64,000 nt of DNA from NCBI RefSeq assembly GCF_030813595.1, contig NZ_JAUSUH010000002.1, positions 310,001 to 374,000 on the forward strand. The letters run 5' to 3'. The position numbers and the translations under genes were made by a program. This DNA comes from Ancylobacter vacuolatus. GTDB lineage: Bacteria; Pseudomonadota; Alphaproteobacteria; Rhizobiales; Xanthobacteraceae. This document shows, piece after piece, positions 54,364-62,662 of the stretch. The notes below the pieces were generated by a model. The model had not been told where the DNA came from. It searched no databases and saw only the letters and a program-made list of their open reading frames with translations. Numbering within the stretch: the first letter of the stretch is position 1; every line of letters begins with the position of its first letter.

Positions 54364-54393
54364 GCCCGAGAACTGTTCGCTACGATATCCGCG

Positions 54394-54714
54394 AGTTCCT
54401 TTGACGGCTGGGCATCGGCCGAGATGCTGGCGCTGATCCGCGAGGCGCGGATCTACCGCCCGGAAATGTTGGTCCGGTTCGTCCTCAACCGCTGCGGCGC
54501 GCGCACCGTTCTCGCCCGCGAGACCGCGCGGACGCTGGCCGACCACGATCCTCCGGTACTCGCCAGCACCATAGGTCAGCGCGTCACCTTTGCGGCGGCC
54601 GCGCAATCCGGACGTCTCGTCTTTGAGCGCGACGATGCCGGGCCGGCCACGCGCGAGATCGCCACGCTCGCCGCCGAGATCAATGGTCTCGACATCGGGA
54701 GGGCCGCGCCATGA
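54394..54714 (+). pseudogene. parA C-terminal remnant of an integrative conjugative element
   Basis: From SFDGWASAEMLALIREARIYRPEML to the end (LARETARTLADHDPPVLASTIGQRVTFAAAAQSGRLVFE) this is the last third of a ParA-type partition ATPase of the kind found in Tn4371-like conjugative elements. The Walker A half is absent: the frame runs directly into tRNA-derived sequence at about 54394. Its 3' end overlaps the next gene by 4 bp, preserving the element's normal order. Not expected to be functional. Confidence 0.8.
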
Positions 54715-54962
54715 GCGAACGCCCGATCCGCCGTGACTTCGCCTCCCGACCTGCCGATCCCGAGCACTGGATCAAGGCGGCGGATGTCGCGACGGAGCAA
54801 CGCCCCGGCGTCGCGTTCACTGCGCGGCTCACCATCGATGTGACGCCCGACCTGCGCGGGCGGATCAAGGTCGCCGCCTTCCGGCGCGACGTCACCGTCG
54901 CCGAGATGCTGCGCGACCTCCTCGCGCGCGAATTCCCTCCCCAATCCGGAGATCTGCCATGA
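54711..54962 (+). CDS. Small ribbon-helix-helix-like protein of the conjugative element backbone
   Basis: 83 residues, apparently intact. The C-terminal part VAFTARLTIDVTPDLRGRIKVAAFRRDVTVAEMLRDLLAREF fits a ribbon-helix-helix (CopG/ParG-like) fold. This gene typically sits between parA and a DUF2840 gene in alpha/betaproteobacterial conjugative elements, and both neighbours are here. It may have served as a partition or repressor partner of ParA; with parA truncated, its present role is doubtful. Confidence 0.75.
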   Translation: MSERPIRRDFASRPADPEHWIKAADVATEQRPGVAFTARLTIDVTPDLRGRIKVAAFRRDVTVAEMLRDLLAREFPPQSGDLP

Positions 54963-55426
54963 GCGCGGCGTTTGCGCCCCGTGCGGCCACCACGGCATCA
55001 GCGTCCAGTCCCCCGTCCGATGCCCTGACCCATGTCGAGCTGACCCATATCGAGAAGCGCATCGAGAACTGGATCCGCTTCGGCCATCACGCGCATGAGC
55101 AGCTTCTGGATCGCCGCCGGCGCATCCTGTCTTTCCATCCCGGTTGCATCTTCGCCTTTGTCCGGTGGGCGTCGAACGACTTCGGCACCGTCGCCTCCCG
55201 CCTTGATATCGTGCGCTGCGTGGCGCCGGGCGAAGGCTACCAGACGCTGCCCTTCAGGCGTCCCGTCGGTAAAATCCTGCTGTGGGTGGATGGCTGGCCG
55301 AAGGTCGAGAAAATCCTTCAGCACATCGACGCCAGCTGGGTAAAGCCCTTCGGCGCGATAGCTTGGGCCGGGACCGGCCGGTCTGGCAGGGGTGCCGGCG
55401 TATTGCTCCCGGTCATCTGTTCCTGA
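54959..55426 (+). pseudogene. DUF2840 protein, C-terminally disrupted
   Basis: 155-residue frame. LTHVELTHIEKRIENWIRFGHHAHEQLLDRRRRILSF, then FAFVRWASNDFGTVASRLDIVRCVAPGEGYQTLPFRRP and WPKVEKILQHIDA follow the DUF2840 family of conjugative elements. After about residue 130 the family sequence is lost and the frame continues into the reading shadow of traF-derived DNA, ending in an unrelated tail. It overlaps the RHH gene by 4 bp. A deletion joining DUF2840 to traF explains the break. Confidence 0.75.
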
Positions 55427-55464
55427 TGAACCCGGACGTCGGCGACAGTCTCGACGGACGGTAT
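55363..55464 (+). pseudogene. traF (S26 conjugal-transfer signal peptidase) C-terminal remnant
   Basis: In a different frame from DUF2840, GRDRPVWQGCRRIAPGHLF followed by LMNPDVGDSLDGRY matches the conserved C-terminal stretch of the S26-family TraF peptidase, which normally follows DUF2840 in these elements. The catalytic N-terminal part is missing, and the family sequence stops at about 55464. It is a short relic, useful only as evidence for the element's identity and decay. Confidence 0.7.
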
Positions 55465-55763
55465 TCGTGGGCATCGGAAAGAATTTTAATTTCTTTGATC
55501 GGCTTAGTTATGAGCCGACACGGCACCCCGACGAAGTGGTCGTCCCATCCATCTCGTCGGGCGAGGACGTCGATGCCGTCCTAATTCTGCCCGGCGCGGC
55601 CATATTCCTGCGCGTGAGGGTCGTTCAGCGCGGCACGGAACAGCAGAACGCAGTTTCGCTGGAATGCCTGCCAGTCCTTGGGCTTCGGTATCTCGCGCGC
55701 GAGTCGCGTCGTGATCGCGATGCTCGCCTTCCCGGCTTGGGGGAGAGTATAGACGCCGTTCAT
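55458..55763 (-). pseudogene. Broken Mrr/restriction-endonuclease-like protein fragment
   Basis: From 55763, the minus strand reads PKDWQAFQRNCVLLFRAALN, DPHAQEYGRAGQN, then an in-frame TAG at 55581-55583, and continues in the same frame as DGIDVLARRDGWDDHFVGV, CRLITKPIKEIKILSDAHEY. The join resembles the N-terminal region of large Mrr-like nuclease-fold proteins (DP...YGR.GQ.Q.GIDV...VGVQC). With one nonsense codon and no C-terminus, it is a decayed gene. The family assignment is by motif memory and moderate. Confidence 0.55.
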
Positions 55764-55888
55764 CTCCGCATCTAGGAAACTAAGTCAGCTCAGACAGCCG
55801 CTTCCTGGGCGTGTCCCCCTGCCGTTGCCCATTCAAAATCCCTAACCCGGCACCACAGGTCAATTCGTGGCTGGCCTAGGACGGCCGA

Positions 55889-56896
55889 CTACAGATCAAG
55901 CACCAGGCGCGGCGTGCGGGCCCGCCCGACACAGACGAACATGGCTGTTACGGCCGCCTTTTCGTCATCGGTGAGAATCGTGTCGCGATGATCGGGAACA
56001 CCGTCGAGCACCCGTGTCTCGCAGCTGCCGCAATAGCCCTCCTGGCAGGAGAACGGCACCGGCACGCCCGCCTCTTCCAGAACACTGCCCAGTGTGCGAT
56101 CGGCCGGAACCTGCAGCACCAGCCCGGACTGGCGCAGCTCGACCTCGAATGGAACGTCACCGGCCTCGGTGGACGGGGCCACAGCCTCTCCCGCAGCAGA
56201 AAAGCGCTCGATGTGGAGCCGCCACGTGCAGCCCTGCCGGTCCGCGGCCGCCTCGAGCGCCGCCAGCATGGGGCCGGGACCGCAACCATAGACGACCGTG
56301 TCGGGCCCCAGAGCAGCGATCAGGCCGCCAATATCCGGATGGCCGCTTTCGTCCTGGGCCACCACCTGCACCTCGCCGCCTTCACATGCCGCGACCTCGT
56401 CGAGGAATGCCATGGCCTCCCGCCGGCGCCCGCCATAGACGAGGCGCCAGGGGTGACCCGCCCGGCCGACATGCCGGATCATCGGCAGCAGGGGGGTGAT
56501 CCCGATCCCACCCGCGAGGAAGAGAAAGTCCGGCGCCTCCACCAGCGGGAAATGGTTGCGCGGACCCAGCACGGGCAACATAAGGCCGGGAGCGGCCACC
56601 GCATGGATTTCCTCCGATCCGCCGCGACCGGCCGCCTCGCGCAACACCGCGACACGGTAGCGCCGACGGTTTTCCGGGTCACCGCAGAGCGAATACTGCC
56701 GGACCTTGCCGGAGGGCAGCTTGAGGTCGATATGCGCTCCGGGTTGCCAGGGCGGCAGATTGCCACCCGCCGCGTCCGCCAGTTCCAGAATCACGACCTC
56801 CGGCGCGGCGTGGATGACGCGCTCGACAATCAGCCTCTGCGTCGCGTCACCCGCGACTGGGGATCGCACCTCAGTCGAACCGGCCGAATTTGACAT
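55889..56896 (-). CDS. Phthalate-dioxygenase-reductase-type ferredoxin reductase (FMN-NAD-2Fe2S)
   Basis: 335 residues in PDR order: an FMN/beta-barrel domain (WQPGAHIDLKLPSGKVRQYSLCG), an NAD-binding domain (FLFLAGGIGITPLLPMIRH; VYGCGPGPMLAALE) and a C-terminal plant-type [2Fe-2S] domain (FSCQEGYCGSCETRVLDG with the fourth Cys in MFVCVGRA). It passes NADH electrons to an oxygenase. It lies 13 bases after the P450 stop on the same strand, so the P450 is the evident partner: a split form of the class VII P450-PDR fusion. The start ATG is clear. Confidence 0.93.
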   Translation of the reverse strand: MSNSAGSTEVRSPVAGDATQRLIVERVIHAAPEVVILELADAAGGNLPPWQPGAHIDLKLPSGKVRQYSLCGDPENRRRYRVAVLREAAGRGGSEEIHAVAAPGLMLPVLGPRNHFPLVEAPDFLFLAGGIGITPLLPMIRHVGRAGHPWRLVYGGRRREAMAFLDEVAACEGGEVQVVAQDESGHPDIGGLIAALGPDTVVYGCGPGPMLAALEAAADRQGCTWRLHIERFSAAGEAVAPSTEAGDVPFEVELRQSGLVLQVPADRTLGSVLEEAGVPVPFSCQEGYCGSCETRVLDGVPDHRDTILTDDEKAAVTAMFVCVGRARTPRLVLDL

Positions 56897-56909
56897 GTCG
56901 CGCGTCCTT

Positions 56910-58187
56910 TCAGCCGGCTGCGGCGACGGTCCACTCGGCCCGCAGATGGTTGATGGTCGTGACGGTCATGACCGGCAGGTATTCCACCGTCTGTCCCGGC
57001 GTCACGCGGATGTCGGGAATGCGCCGCAGCAGTTCCTCGAAGGCCACGCGCGCCTCAAGCCGCGCCAGCGGATTGCCGAGGCAGGCGTGGCGGCCATGGC
57101 CGAAGGCCAGATGCTTGTCGCGGTTGGGACGATGGATGTCCCATTTCTCGGAATCAGGGAAATGGCTCTCATCGACGCCGCCGCCGATGAACAGTAGCCA
57201 CACCAGCGCTCCCTCGGGAATGTGGGCACCGCCCAGTTCGACCGCGCGGGTGGTGATGCGGAACAAGCCGGGTGAGGTGCCGCGCAACCTCAATGTCTCC
57301 TCCACGACATTCGACAGGAGCGCGGGGTCGGCGCTCACCTGCGCTCGCTCGGCCGCGTGGGCGGTCAGGTAGATGAGCATCAGGCCCATCAGATTGGCGG
57401 TGGTATCGTTGCCTGCCGCCACCAACTCGTGAATCTTGCGCACGATGCGCGGGATCGGCATCGCCTGCTCGCCCGTCGCCTTGTCCTTCACCTCAAGGAT
57501 CTGGCTGGTCAGATCGCCCATCGGGCAGCGGGCGCGCTCGGCGACGAACTCCTCGAAGAAGGCCTGGCTGGCGGCGAGCCGCGTCCACCGCTCGCGCCGC
57601 TCCTCTTCGCTCATCGGCTTGGTGACGGCGTCCTTGGTCTTGGGCGTCAGCACCGAGAACAGGTCTTCCGTCCAGATGCGGTAGTCGTCGGCGCGTTCGG
57701 GCGGTACGCCCAGAAGATTGATGATGACGTTGAGCGAGAGAGGGTAGCAGAATTCCTGCATGAAATCGCAGGAACCCTTGGCGATGAAGCCGTCGATGAG
57801 ACGATTGGCGATGGCCCGGATGACCGGCTCCTGCTTCTGAAGCTCGCGCGGCAGGAACTGCCGGGCCACCGCCGTGCGGTCGCTCGTGTGCTCGGGAGGG
57901 TCAAGCGAAATGAAGTGATCGGCGATGAAGTCCTCGGGAATATTGGCGCGCAGATCGTCTGGAGGAGGCACATAGGCCGTCGCCTTGGAGGAGAAGGTCT
58001 CGAAGTCGCGAGCGGCACGGCAGATGTCGTCATATTTGGTGACGACCCACATGCGCAGCGGCGGGTAGTAGAAGACCGGGCACTCCTGCTGCGCCCGCTT
58101 TATCGTGGGCACCGGGTTGCTCAGGAACTCCTGGCTGAAGGGGTCGAAATCTTCGAGCACCGGAAACGCAGTGGCATCAGTCGACAT
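56910..58187 (-). CDS. Cytochrome P450
   Basis: 425 residues of a soluble bacterial P450. I-helix HELVAAGNDTTANLMG (acid-alcohol pair), K-helix EETLRLRGTSP and the heme-Cys loop AFGHGRHACLGNPLARLEAR (Cys near 368). There is no fused reductase; the PDR-type reductase gene directly downstream supplies electrons. Within this catabolic set it probably performs the initial hydroxylation or O/N-dealkylation of an N-heteroaromatic substrate that leads to 2,5-dihydroxypyridine. The substrate is inferred from neighbours only. Confidence 0.95.
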   Translation of the reverse strand: MSTDATAFPVLEDFDPFSQEFLSNPVPTIKRAQQECPVFYYPPLRMWVVTKYDDICRAARDFETFSSKATAYVPPPDDLRANIPEDFIADHFISLDPPEHTSDRTAVARQFLPRELQKQEPVIRAIANRLIDGFIAKGSCDFMQEFCYPLSLNVIINLLGVPPERADDYRIWTEDLFSVLTPKTKDAVTKPMSEEERRERWTRLAASQAFFEEFVAERARCPMGDLTSQILEVKDKATGEQAMPIPRIVRKIHELVAAGNDTTANLMGLMLIYLTAHAAERAQVSADPALLSNVVEETLRLRGTSPGLFRITTRAVELGGAHIPEGALVWLLFIGGGVDESHFPDSEKWDIHRPNRDKHLAFGHGRHACLGNPLARLEARVAFEELLRRIPDIRVTPGQTVEYLPVMTVTTINHLRAEWTVAAAG

Positions 58188-58277
58188 GGCGGTGTCCCGT
58201 TCTTGGCTTCCATGCGGCAGGGGCCGTGAGCCTCACGCCGGTTCGGTGTCAATTTCGGCGCCCGGGCCGGTCCGCTG

Positions 58278-58511
58278 CTAGGGGGCAGCGGCGGCCCGCG
58301 CGGCGCGGCGTCGCTCCACCTCCTCGATGGTGAGCGGCTGACCGCCGGTGGCCCAGAGACCACTCGCTATCTCGCTCACCGTCACCAGCACATTGGCGCG
58401 GATGCCCTCGCCGGCGACGCGCACAAAGGCCTCGGTGATGTCGCCGATGAGCGCGGTCTGTTGCTCGCGGGTGAAGGCCCCGGCGAGGTGCTGCACTTGG
58501 ACGAGCGGCAT
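58278..58511 (-). CDS. 4-oxalocrotonate tautomerase-family protein
   Basis: 77 residues beginning MPLVQVQHLAGAFTREQQTALIGDITEAF. Removal of Met exposes the Pro-1 general base typical of the tautomerase superfamily. The start at 58511 gives this N-terminus; the frame is open further upstream without family match. It is located between nicX-like and P450 genes in one minus-strand run. It could isomerise a ring-cleavage or maleate-level intermediate, but the reaction is not known. Confidence 0.85.
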   Translation of the reverse strand: MPLVQVQHLAGAFTREQQTALIGDITEAFVRVAGEGIRANVLVTVSEIASGLWATGGQPLTIEEVERRRAARAAAAP

Positions 58512-58581
58512 GCGCGAACTCCCTTGACATTGGCAGCGGTCACGCGCCGCCGGCCGGCGCGCGCAAGAAGAGCGCAGCCGG

Positions 58582-59619
58582 CTATATCCCCGGCACGCGC
58601 ATCTCCTCGGGAAGGATTTCCCCCTCCCGCAGGATCTGGCGGCCATCGAGGAACAGCGAACAGTTCTTCAGCGGGATATCGAGGTGGCACATCGTGTCAT
58701 TGGTGCCGCCGAGTTCGGTGTTTGGACCGGTCGAGAACAGCACGTTGCCGTAGAAACAGCGCCCGTCCACGCCCAGGCTCTCGGAGGCGGCCGGATGGGT
58801 GGCGAGGAAGGTCCACTGGGCATTCGCATCCAGCCCCCAGCCGATATGCGAGACCGCATAGGCCTTGGGGTCGTTGAAGCCCTTCATGAAGTCGCGCATG
58901 AGCGCGCCTTCGGCGCCACCGCCGGCGATTTCGGTGATGTAGCCCTTGCGGATGGTGAGGACGATCGGCTCGGAGACGTAGCGCATGATCGGATCGAGCA
59001 GCAGATCGCCGGCATCGATCACCACCGTACCGTCCACGCCATCCTCGTCGCCCCCAGTCCACACAAAGGCGCCCGCCCAGGCATCCCATCGGCCGGGTTC
59101 GTCGGTGTAGCCATACTGGCTGACCGTCTTCAGCGTGCCGATCTTGTAGGTGACATCCGTCCCGCCCTGCGAGGTGACCCGCAATTCGCGGGCCTGCGAA
59201 ATGAGTTCGTGCGCCGCAGTCACCCGCCGGCGTGAGTCCGGCGAGGCGAGCAGGCGGGACAGCACGGCCATCGGTTCGAGCACCAGAAGCATGCGCGGGC
59301 CGGCCTCGGTGATCTGGTCCTGCTCCTTCGACCACAGCAGTCCGACAAGGTCGATGACCATGTCCATGGTCTTCAGCGCGTCGATCGCCGCCTGCTGACC
59401 GCACAGCGAATTGCCCGGGCCGAAGAAGCTCCCCGGCCGCTTGCGGATATTCACATGCAGCGTGTCGGCACCGAGATCCTCGGCGGCGGCGGCGAAGGCG
59501 AGCGCGTAGTCGCGCCGGATGCAGTCTTCGGAGAGAATGCCGATCCGCTCGCCGGCCTTGACCTTGCACAGTTCCAGTTCCTTGCGGAACAGGTCAAACA
59601 TATCTTTGTCGACCGACAT
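58582..59619 (-). CDS. nicX: 2,5-dihydroxypyridine 5,6-dioxygenase (NicX type)
   Basis: 345 residues, the NicX length. Conserved segments known from Pseudomonas NicX are present: QYGYTDEPGRWDAW (metal-ligand Glu), YAVSHIGWGLDANAQWT (His), FYGNVLFSTGPNTELGG and MCHLDIPLKNCSLFLD (His and Asp). The fold is of the M29-aminopeptidase type with a mononuclear Fe site. It opens 2,5-dihydroxypyridine to N-formylmaleamate with O2. AAAAGGGAC precedes the ATG. It is second in the minus-strand run after the NicF-like gene, with NicD-like encoded divergently, so most of the lower nicotinate/pyridine pathway is present. Confidence 0.92.
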   Translation of the reverse strand: MSVDKDMFDLFRKELELCKVKAGERIGILSEDCIRRDYALAFAAAAEDLGADTLHVNIRKRPGSFFGPGNSLCGQQAAIDALKTMDMVIDLVGLLWSKEQDQITEAGPRMLLVLEPMAVLSRLLASPDSRRRVTAAHELISQARELRVTSQGGTDVTYKIGTLKTVSQYGYTDEPGRWDAWAGAFVWTGGDEDGVDGTVVIDAGDLLLDPIMRYVSEPIVLTIRKGYITEIAGGGAEGALMRDFMKGFNDPKAYAVSHIGWGLDANAQWTFLATHPAASESLGVDGRCFYGNVLFSTGPNTELGGTNDTMCHLDIPLKNCSLFLDGRQILREGEILPEEMRVPGI

Positions 59620-59770
59620 GATGTCCCTTTTCCCTGGCGTCGCCCTCGGGGTCGTTTTGGCCTGCGCTTCCGTGCCGAGGCACCGGCGGCGGGGGGAGCG
59701 TTGGCTCGGACGCGCCCACCGCCGGTTCTCCGCAGCTGGCGCTCGGGAGAGACCGCCAGCCTGGCTCGGT

Positions 59771-60565
59771 CTATTCCGCCGCCTTGTCCCGGGCGAAAAT
59801 GCGCGCTGCGTTGGGATCGCCTTGCGGGAGATTGAAAAGCCCGTCCGGAAGGGTGGCGATGTAGTCGATCACCTCGGGGCTGTAGACGACATCGGCGTAT
59901 TTCGCGTTCATGTCGCACAGATTGATGGCGTGCGAGGCCTGCGAACGGTCGGCGCAGCCATCGGCAATCACCGAGACGCGGTAATTGTAGCTGAAGGCGT
60001 CCACCGCCGTCGCGCGCACGCAGCCCGATGTCGTCGTGCCCGTCACCAGCACGCTGTCGCAGCCCAGATGCACGAGATAGTCGAGCAGCGGCGTGCCGTG
60101 GAACGCGCTGGGTTTCTGCTTGCCGATGATCAGGTCCTGCGGTTCCGGCGCGATGTCCGGGACGATGATGTTGCTGCGAAGCGTCGCCGGGGACTTGCCG
60201 AGATAGTCCTTGTTCACCCGGCTGTTCTTGTACGCCCACGCACCTTGGTCCCAGGCGTCGCCCCGGCGGAGCCCTGAGGTGTAGATAACCGGAATGGCCT
60301 TGGCGCGCGCGGCCACCAGCAGCTTCTTGATGGCGGCGACAGCCTCCCAGCCATCCTCGCCACAGGAATTCATCCAACGCTTCACCGATTCCAGAATCGG
60401 CTCGGGCTTGTCGCCGACGAAGCCGTAATTGACATCGATGATCAGAAGTGCGGGCCGCTTGCCGAAGCCACCGCGCGCGCCATAGCCCGAGGCGGCGAAG
60501 ACCTGCTTGTCCCGGGGCGTCAGAAAGGCGTCCCAGATCGGGGGCACGTCGGGCTTCTCGGACAT
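59771..60565 (-). CDS. nicF: Isochorismatase-like amidohydrolase (NicF/N-carbamoylsarcosine amidase type)
   Basis: 264 residues from the ATG at 60565 (GAGAGA upstream; ATG 60607 is an alternative). The cysteine-hydrolase triad is readable: Asp in ALLIIDVNYGFVGD, a Lys in the central region (near SAFHGTPLLDYL), and Cys in TTTSGCVRATAVDAFS. Beside nicX and a NicD-like hydrolase, the expected reaction is maleamate to maleate plus ammonia. The N-carbamoylsarcosine-amidase-like stretch at the N-terminus leaves a related amide as an alternative substrate. It is the first gene of the minus-strand catabolic run. Confidence 0.8.
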   Translation of the reverse strand: MSEKPDVPPIWDAFLTPRDKQVFAASGYGARGGFGKRPALLIIDVNYGFVGDKPEPILESVKRWMNSCGEDGWEAVAAIKKLLVAARAKAIPVIYTSGLRRGDAWDQGAWAYKNSRVNKDYLGKSPATLRSNIIVPDIAPEPQDLIIGKQKPSAFHGTPLLDYLVHLGCDSVLVTGTTTSGCVRATAVDAFSYNYRVSVIADGCADRSQASHAINLCDMNAKYADVVYSPEVIDYIATLPDGLFNLPQGDPNAARIFARDKAAE

Positions 60566-60727
60566 CTGGTTTCTCTCTCGACTGATGGGGGACGAGGGCT
60601 TCGGCATCAGGCTGCGGCGCCGTCGGCACCGCGGGAACGCGCTGTGGTCGGGGCGATCGGCAGGGGCACAAACCGGCGAAAAAGAGTGCCTTTCCCTGTT
60701 GCCAACCCTCCGGCTATTACGTACATT

Positions 60728-60739
60728 ATTTATATAAAT
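60728..60739. promoter_or_regulatory. AT-rich divergent promoter region with 12-bp palindrome
   Basis: ATTTATATAAAT at 60728-60739 is a perfect palindrome within a conspicuously AT-rich stretch (about 60712-60745) of the gap between the nicF-like gene and the SDR gene. It is a plausible operator/promoter for both directions. No regulator gene is visible in the window. Confidence 0.5.
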
Positions 60740-60851
60740 TTACTCGTGTCAAGCGCGGATGAACGAGCGCGTGTCGACGGTGCGTCGAGGGGAATTCTCA
60801 ACGCCTACCGGCCCTTTCGCGCGCGTTCGCACGCCAGAGAGAAAGCCGGTC

Positions 60852-61601
60852 ATGAAGCTCTCGAACAAGGTCGCCCTCGTTACCGGCGCTGCCCGCGGCA
60901 TCGGATTCGCCCTGGCCGCCCGCCTGTGCGCGGAAGGTGCGCAGGTCGCCCTCGCCGATCTCGACGCAGCGAGTGTCACGGACGCTGCGGAGGCGATCCG
61001 CCGCGATCAGCCGGACGCGCGCTGCCTGCCTGTCACCGTCGATGTCGCCGATCGCGCCTCAGTGGAAGCGATGGCCGCGCAGGTCGTGGCCTCGCTGGGA
61101 CAGGTGGATGTGCTCGTCAGCAATGCCGGCATCTGGAAGCAGCTGGCCGCCGGCCCGTTCTGGCAAATACCGAACAGCGAGTGGCAGCGGGCCTTCAGCG
61201 TGAACACGGAAGGCGCCTTCAACTGCGCGGCGGCGATCGCTCCGCACATGATCGGCCGGAAGGGCGGACGGATCATCTTCGTCGGCTCCGCCGCCATCGG
61301 CGAAGCGCTGGCCCATGTCACCCATTACACCGCCTCGAAGGCGGCGCTCATTGGTCTGATGCGGTGCGCCGCCAAGCAGCTCGGCCCGGAGGGGATCACC
61401 GTCAACATGGTCAATCCCGGGCAGATCGACACCGGCGCCTTCTCCCGCGAACAGCTGGAGAGCAAGGCGCAGGTCAAGTTCATGCGCCGCGTCGGCGTTC
61501 CGCAGGACCTAGAGGGCATCGTCGCCTTCCTTGCCGGCGACGACAGCAGCTACATCACGGCGCAGCAGATTCATGTCGATGGCGGCGGGGTCATGAACTG
61601 A
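60852..61601 (+). CDS. Short-chain dehydrogenase/reductase
   Basis: 249 residues from the ATG at 60852 (AGAGAAAG upstream; the in-frame ATG at 60759 adds a non-family leader). Classical SDR motifs: ALVTGAARGIGFALA (NAD(P) binding), VLVSNAGIW, the catalytic Ser in IIFVGSAAIG, and HYTASKAALIG (YxxxK). It overlaps the next gene by one base (TGATG). It likely oxidises or reduces an upper-pathway intermediate; no standard nicotinate-pathway step calls for an SDR, which hints at a different starting substrate. Confidence 0.9.
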   Translation: MKLSNKVALVTGAARGIGFALAARLCAEGAQVALADLDAASVTDAAEAIRRDQPDARCLPVTVDVADRASVEAMAAQVVASLGQVDVLVSNAGIWKQLAAGPFWQIPNSEWQRAFSVNTEGAFNCAAAIAPHMIGRKGGRIIFVGSAAIGEALAHVTHYTASKAALIGLMRCAAKQLGPEGITVNMVNPGQIDTGAFSREQLESKAQVKFMRRVGVPQDLEGIVAFLAGDDSSYITAQQIHVDGGGVMN

Positions 61602-62425
61602 TGAGGGCCGCGCACCTCGCTTCGGTTCCGCATTGCCGTGGCGCGCATTGCCTCGCCAATGGCATCCGCCTGCACTATCTCGACTTCAATCCGGACGCCG
61701 CCGGCGCGCCGATCCTGCTGCTGCCCGGCATCACCAGCCCAGCCGCAACCTGGGCCTTCGTCGCCCAACCTCTCGCCGCCACGCGGCGCGTGATCGTGCC
61801 CGACCTTCGTGGCCGCGGCCTCTCGGAAAGCCGGGCCGGGCTGGGCTATGCGCTGGAGGATTACGCCCAGGATGCGCTGGAGCTGGTCGACGGCCTCGGG
61901 CTTCGCCAGCCCGTCATTCTCGGCCATTCCATGGGCGCCCGGATTGCCATCCGGCTCGCGGCCCGATCGTCCGGCGTCGTCTCCAGGCTGGTCCTTGTCG
62001 ACCCGCCGCTCTCGGGGCCCGGCAGGGCGCCTTACCCGACGCCGCTTTCCTCCTATCTCACCGCCCATGAGGCGGCCTCGCGCGGGGCGACGGTGGAGGC
62101 TTTTCGCCCGCTCACGCCCGGCTGGAGCGACCCGCAGATCGCCCTGCGCCTTCAGTGGCTGCCGACCTGCAGCGTCGAGGCAATCACACGCTCGCATGCC
62201 GGCTTCCATGAGGAAGACATCTTTCCCGACCTCCCCTTTCTGGACGTTCCCACCCTGCTGGTCTTCGCGCTGCGGGCGAAGGTCGTCTCGGCCGATGCCG
62301 CCAGCGAGATGGTCCGCCGGATGCCGAACGGGCGCGCCATCGGCATCGATGCCGGGCACATGATTCCCTGGGACAATCTGGACGACTTCCTGACCGCGAT
62401 TGCCGCCTTCCTCGACCACGGATGA
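61601..62425 (+). CDS. nicD: Alpha/beta hydrolase, probable N-formylmaleamate deformylase (NicD-like)
   Basis: 274 residues with oxyanion segment LLLPGITSPAATW, nucleophile elbow GHSMGARIA, DPPLSGPGR (a nearby Asp candidate) and catalytic His in IDAGHMIPWDN. Fold assignment is firm. The NicD function is inferred from the neighbouring nicX and nicF-like genes, since NicD is an alpha/beta hydrolase releasing formate from N-formylmaleamate. It is coupled to the SDR gene. Other ester or amide substrates are possible. Confidence 0.75.
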   Translation: MRAAHLASVPHCRGAHCLANGIRLHYLDFNPDAAGAPILLLPGITSPAATWAFVAQPLAATRRVIVPDLRGRGLSESRAGLGYALEDYAQDALELVDGLGLRQPVILGHSMGARIAIRLAARSSGVVSRLVLVDPPLSGPGRAPYPTPLSSYLTAHEAASRGATVEAFRPLTPGWSDPQIALRLQWLPTCSVEAITRSHAGFHEEDIFPDLPFLDVPTLLVFALRAKVVSADAASEMVRRMPNGRAIGIDAGHMIPWDNLDDFLTAIAAFLDHG

Positions 62426-62662
62426 TGCGGTGCGGCATCTTCTCCCCGTCGCTCGCTTGACAGATACAATTTTAACATAAAGACTGTAATTACAATTCGT
62501 CGATATCCATTCATCTCTCATCGGCCCCAGGTTGGCAGCCCCAGGCAGTGCCGCCGCATGGCATTTTTGGATCCCTCGACGGGCGACCCGTGAAGAACAG
62601 AGCCGGCTCACGCAAGTCGGCCCCTTTCTGAGACATGAAACAACAATCCAGGGGACCCAGAG

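Noticed and set aside
54316-54400. A complete tRNA-Gly gene
   Set aside because: Only the anticodon loop to CCA matches; no D-arm or 5' acceptor strand can be found in the adjoining sequence.
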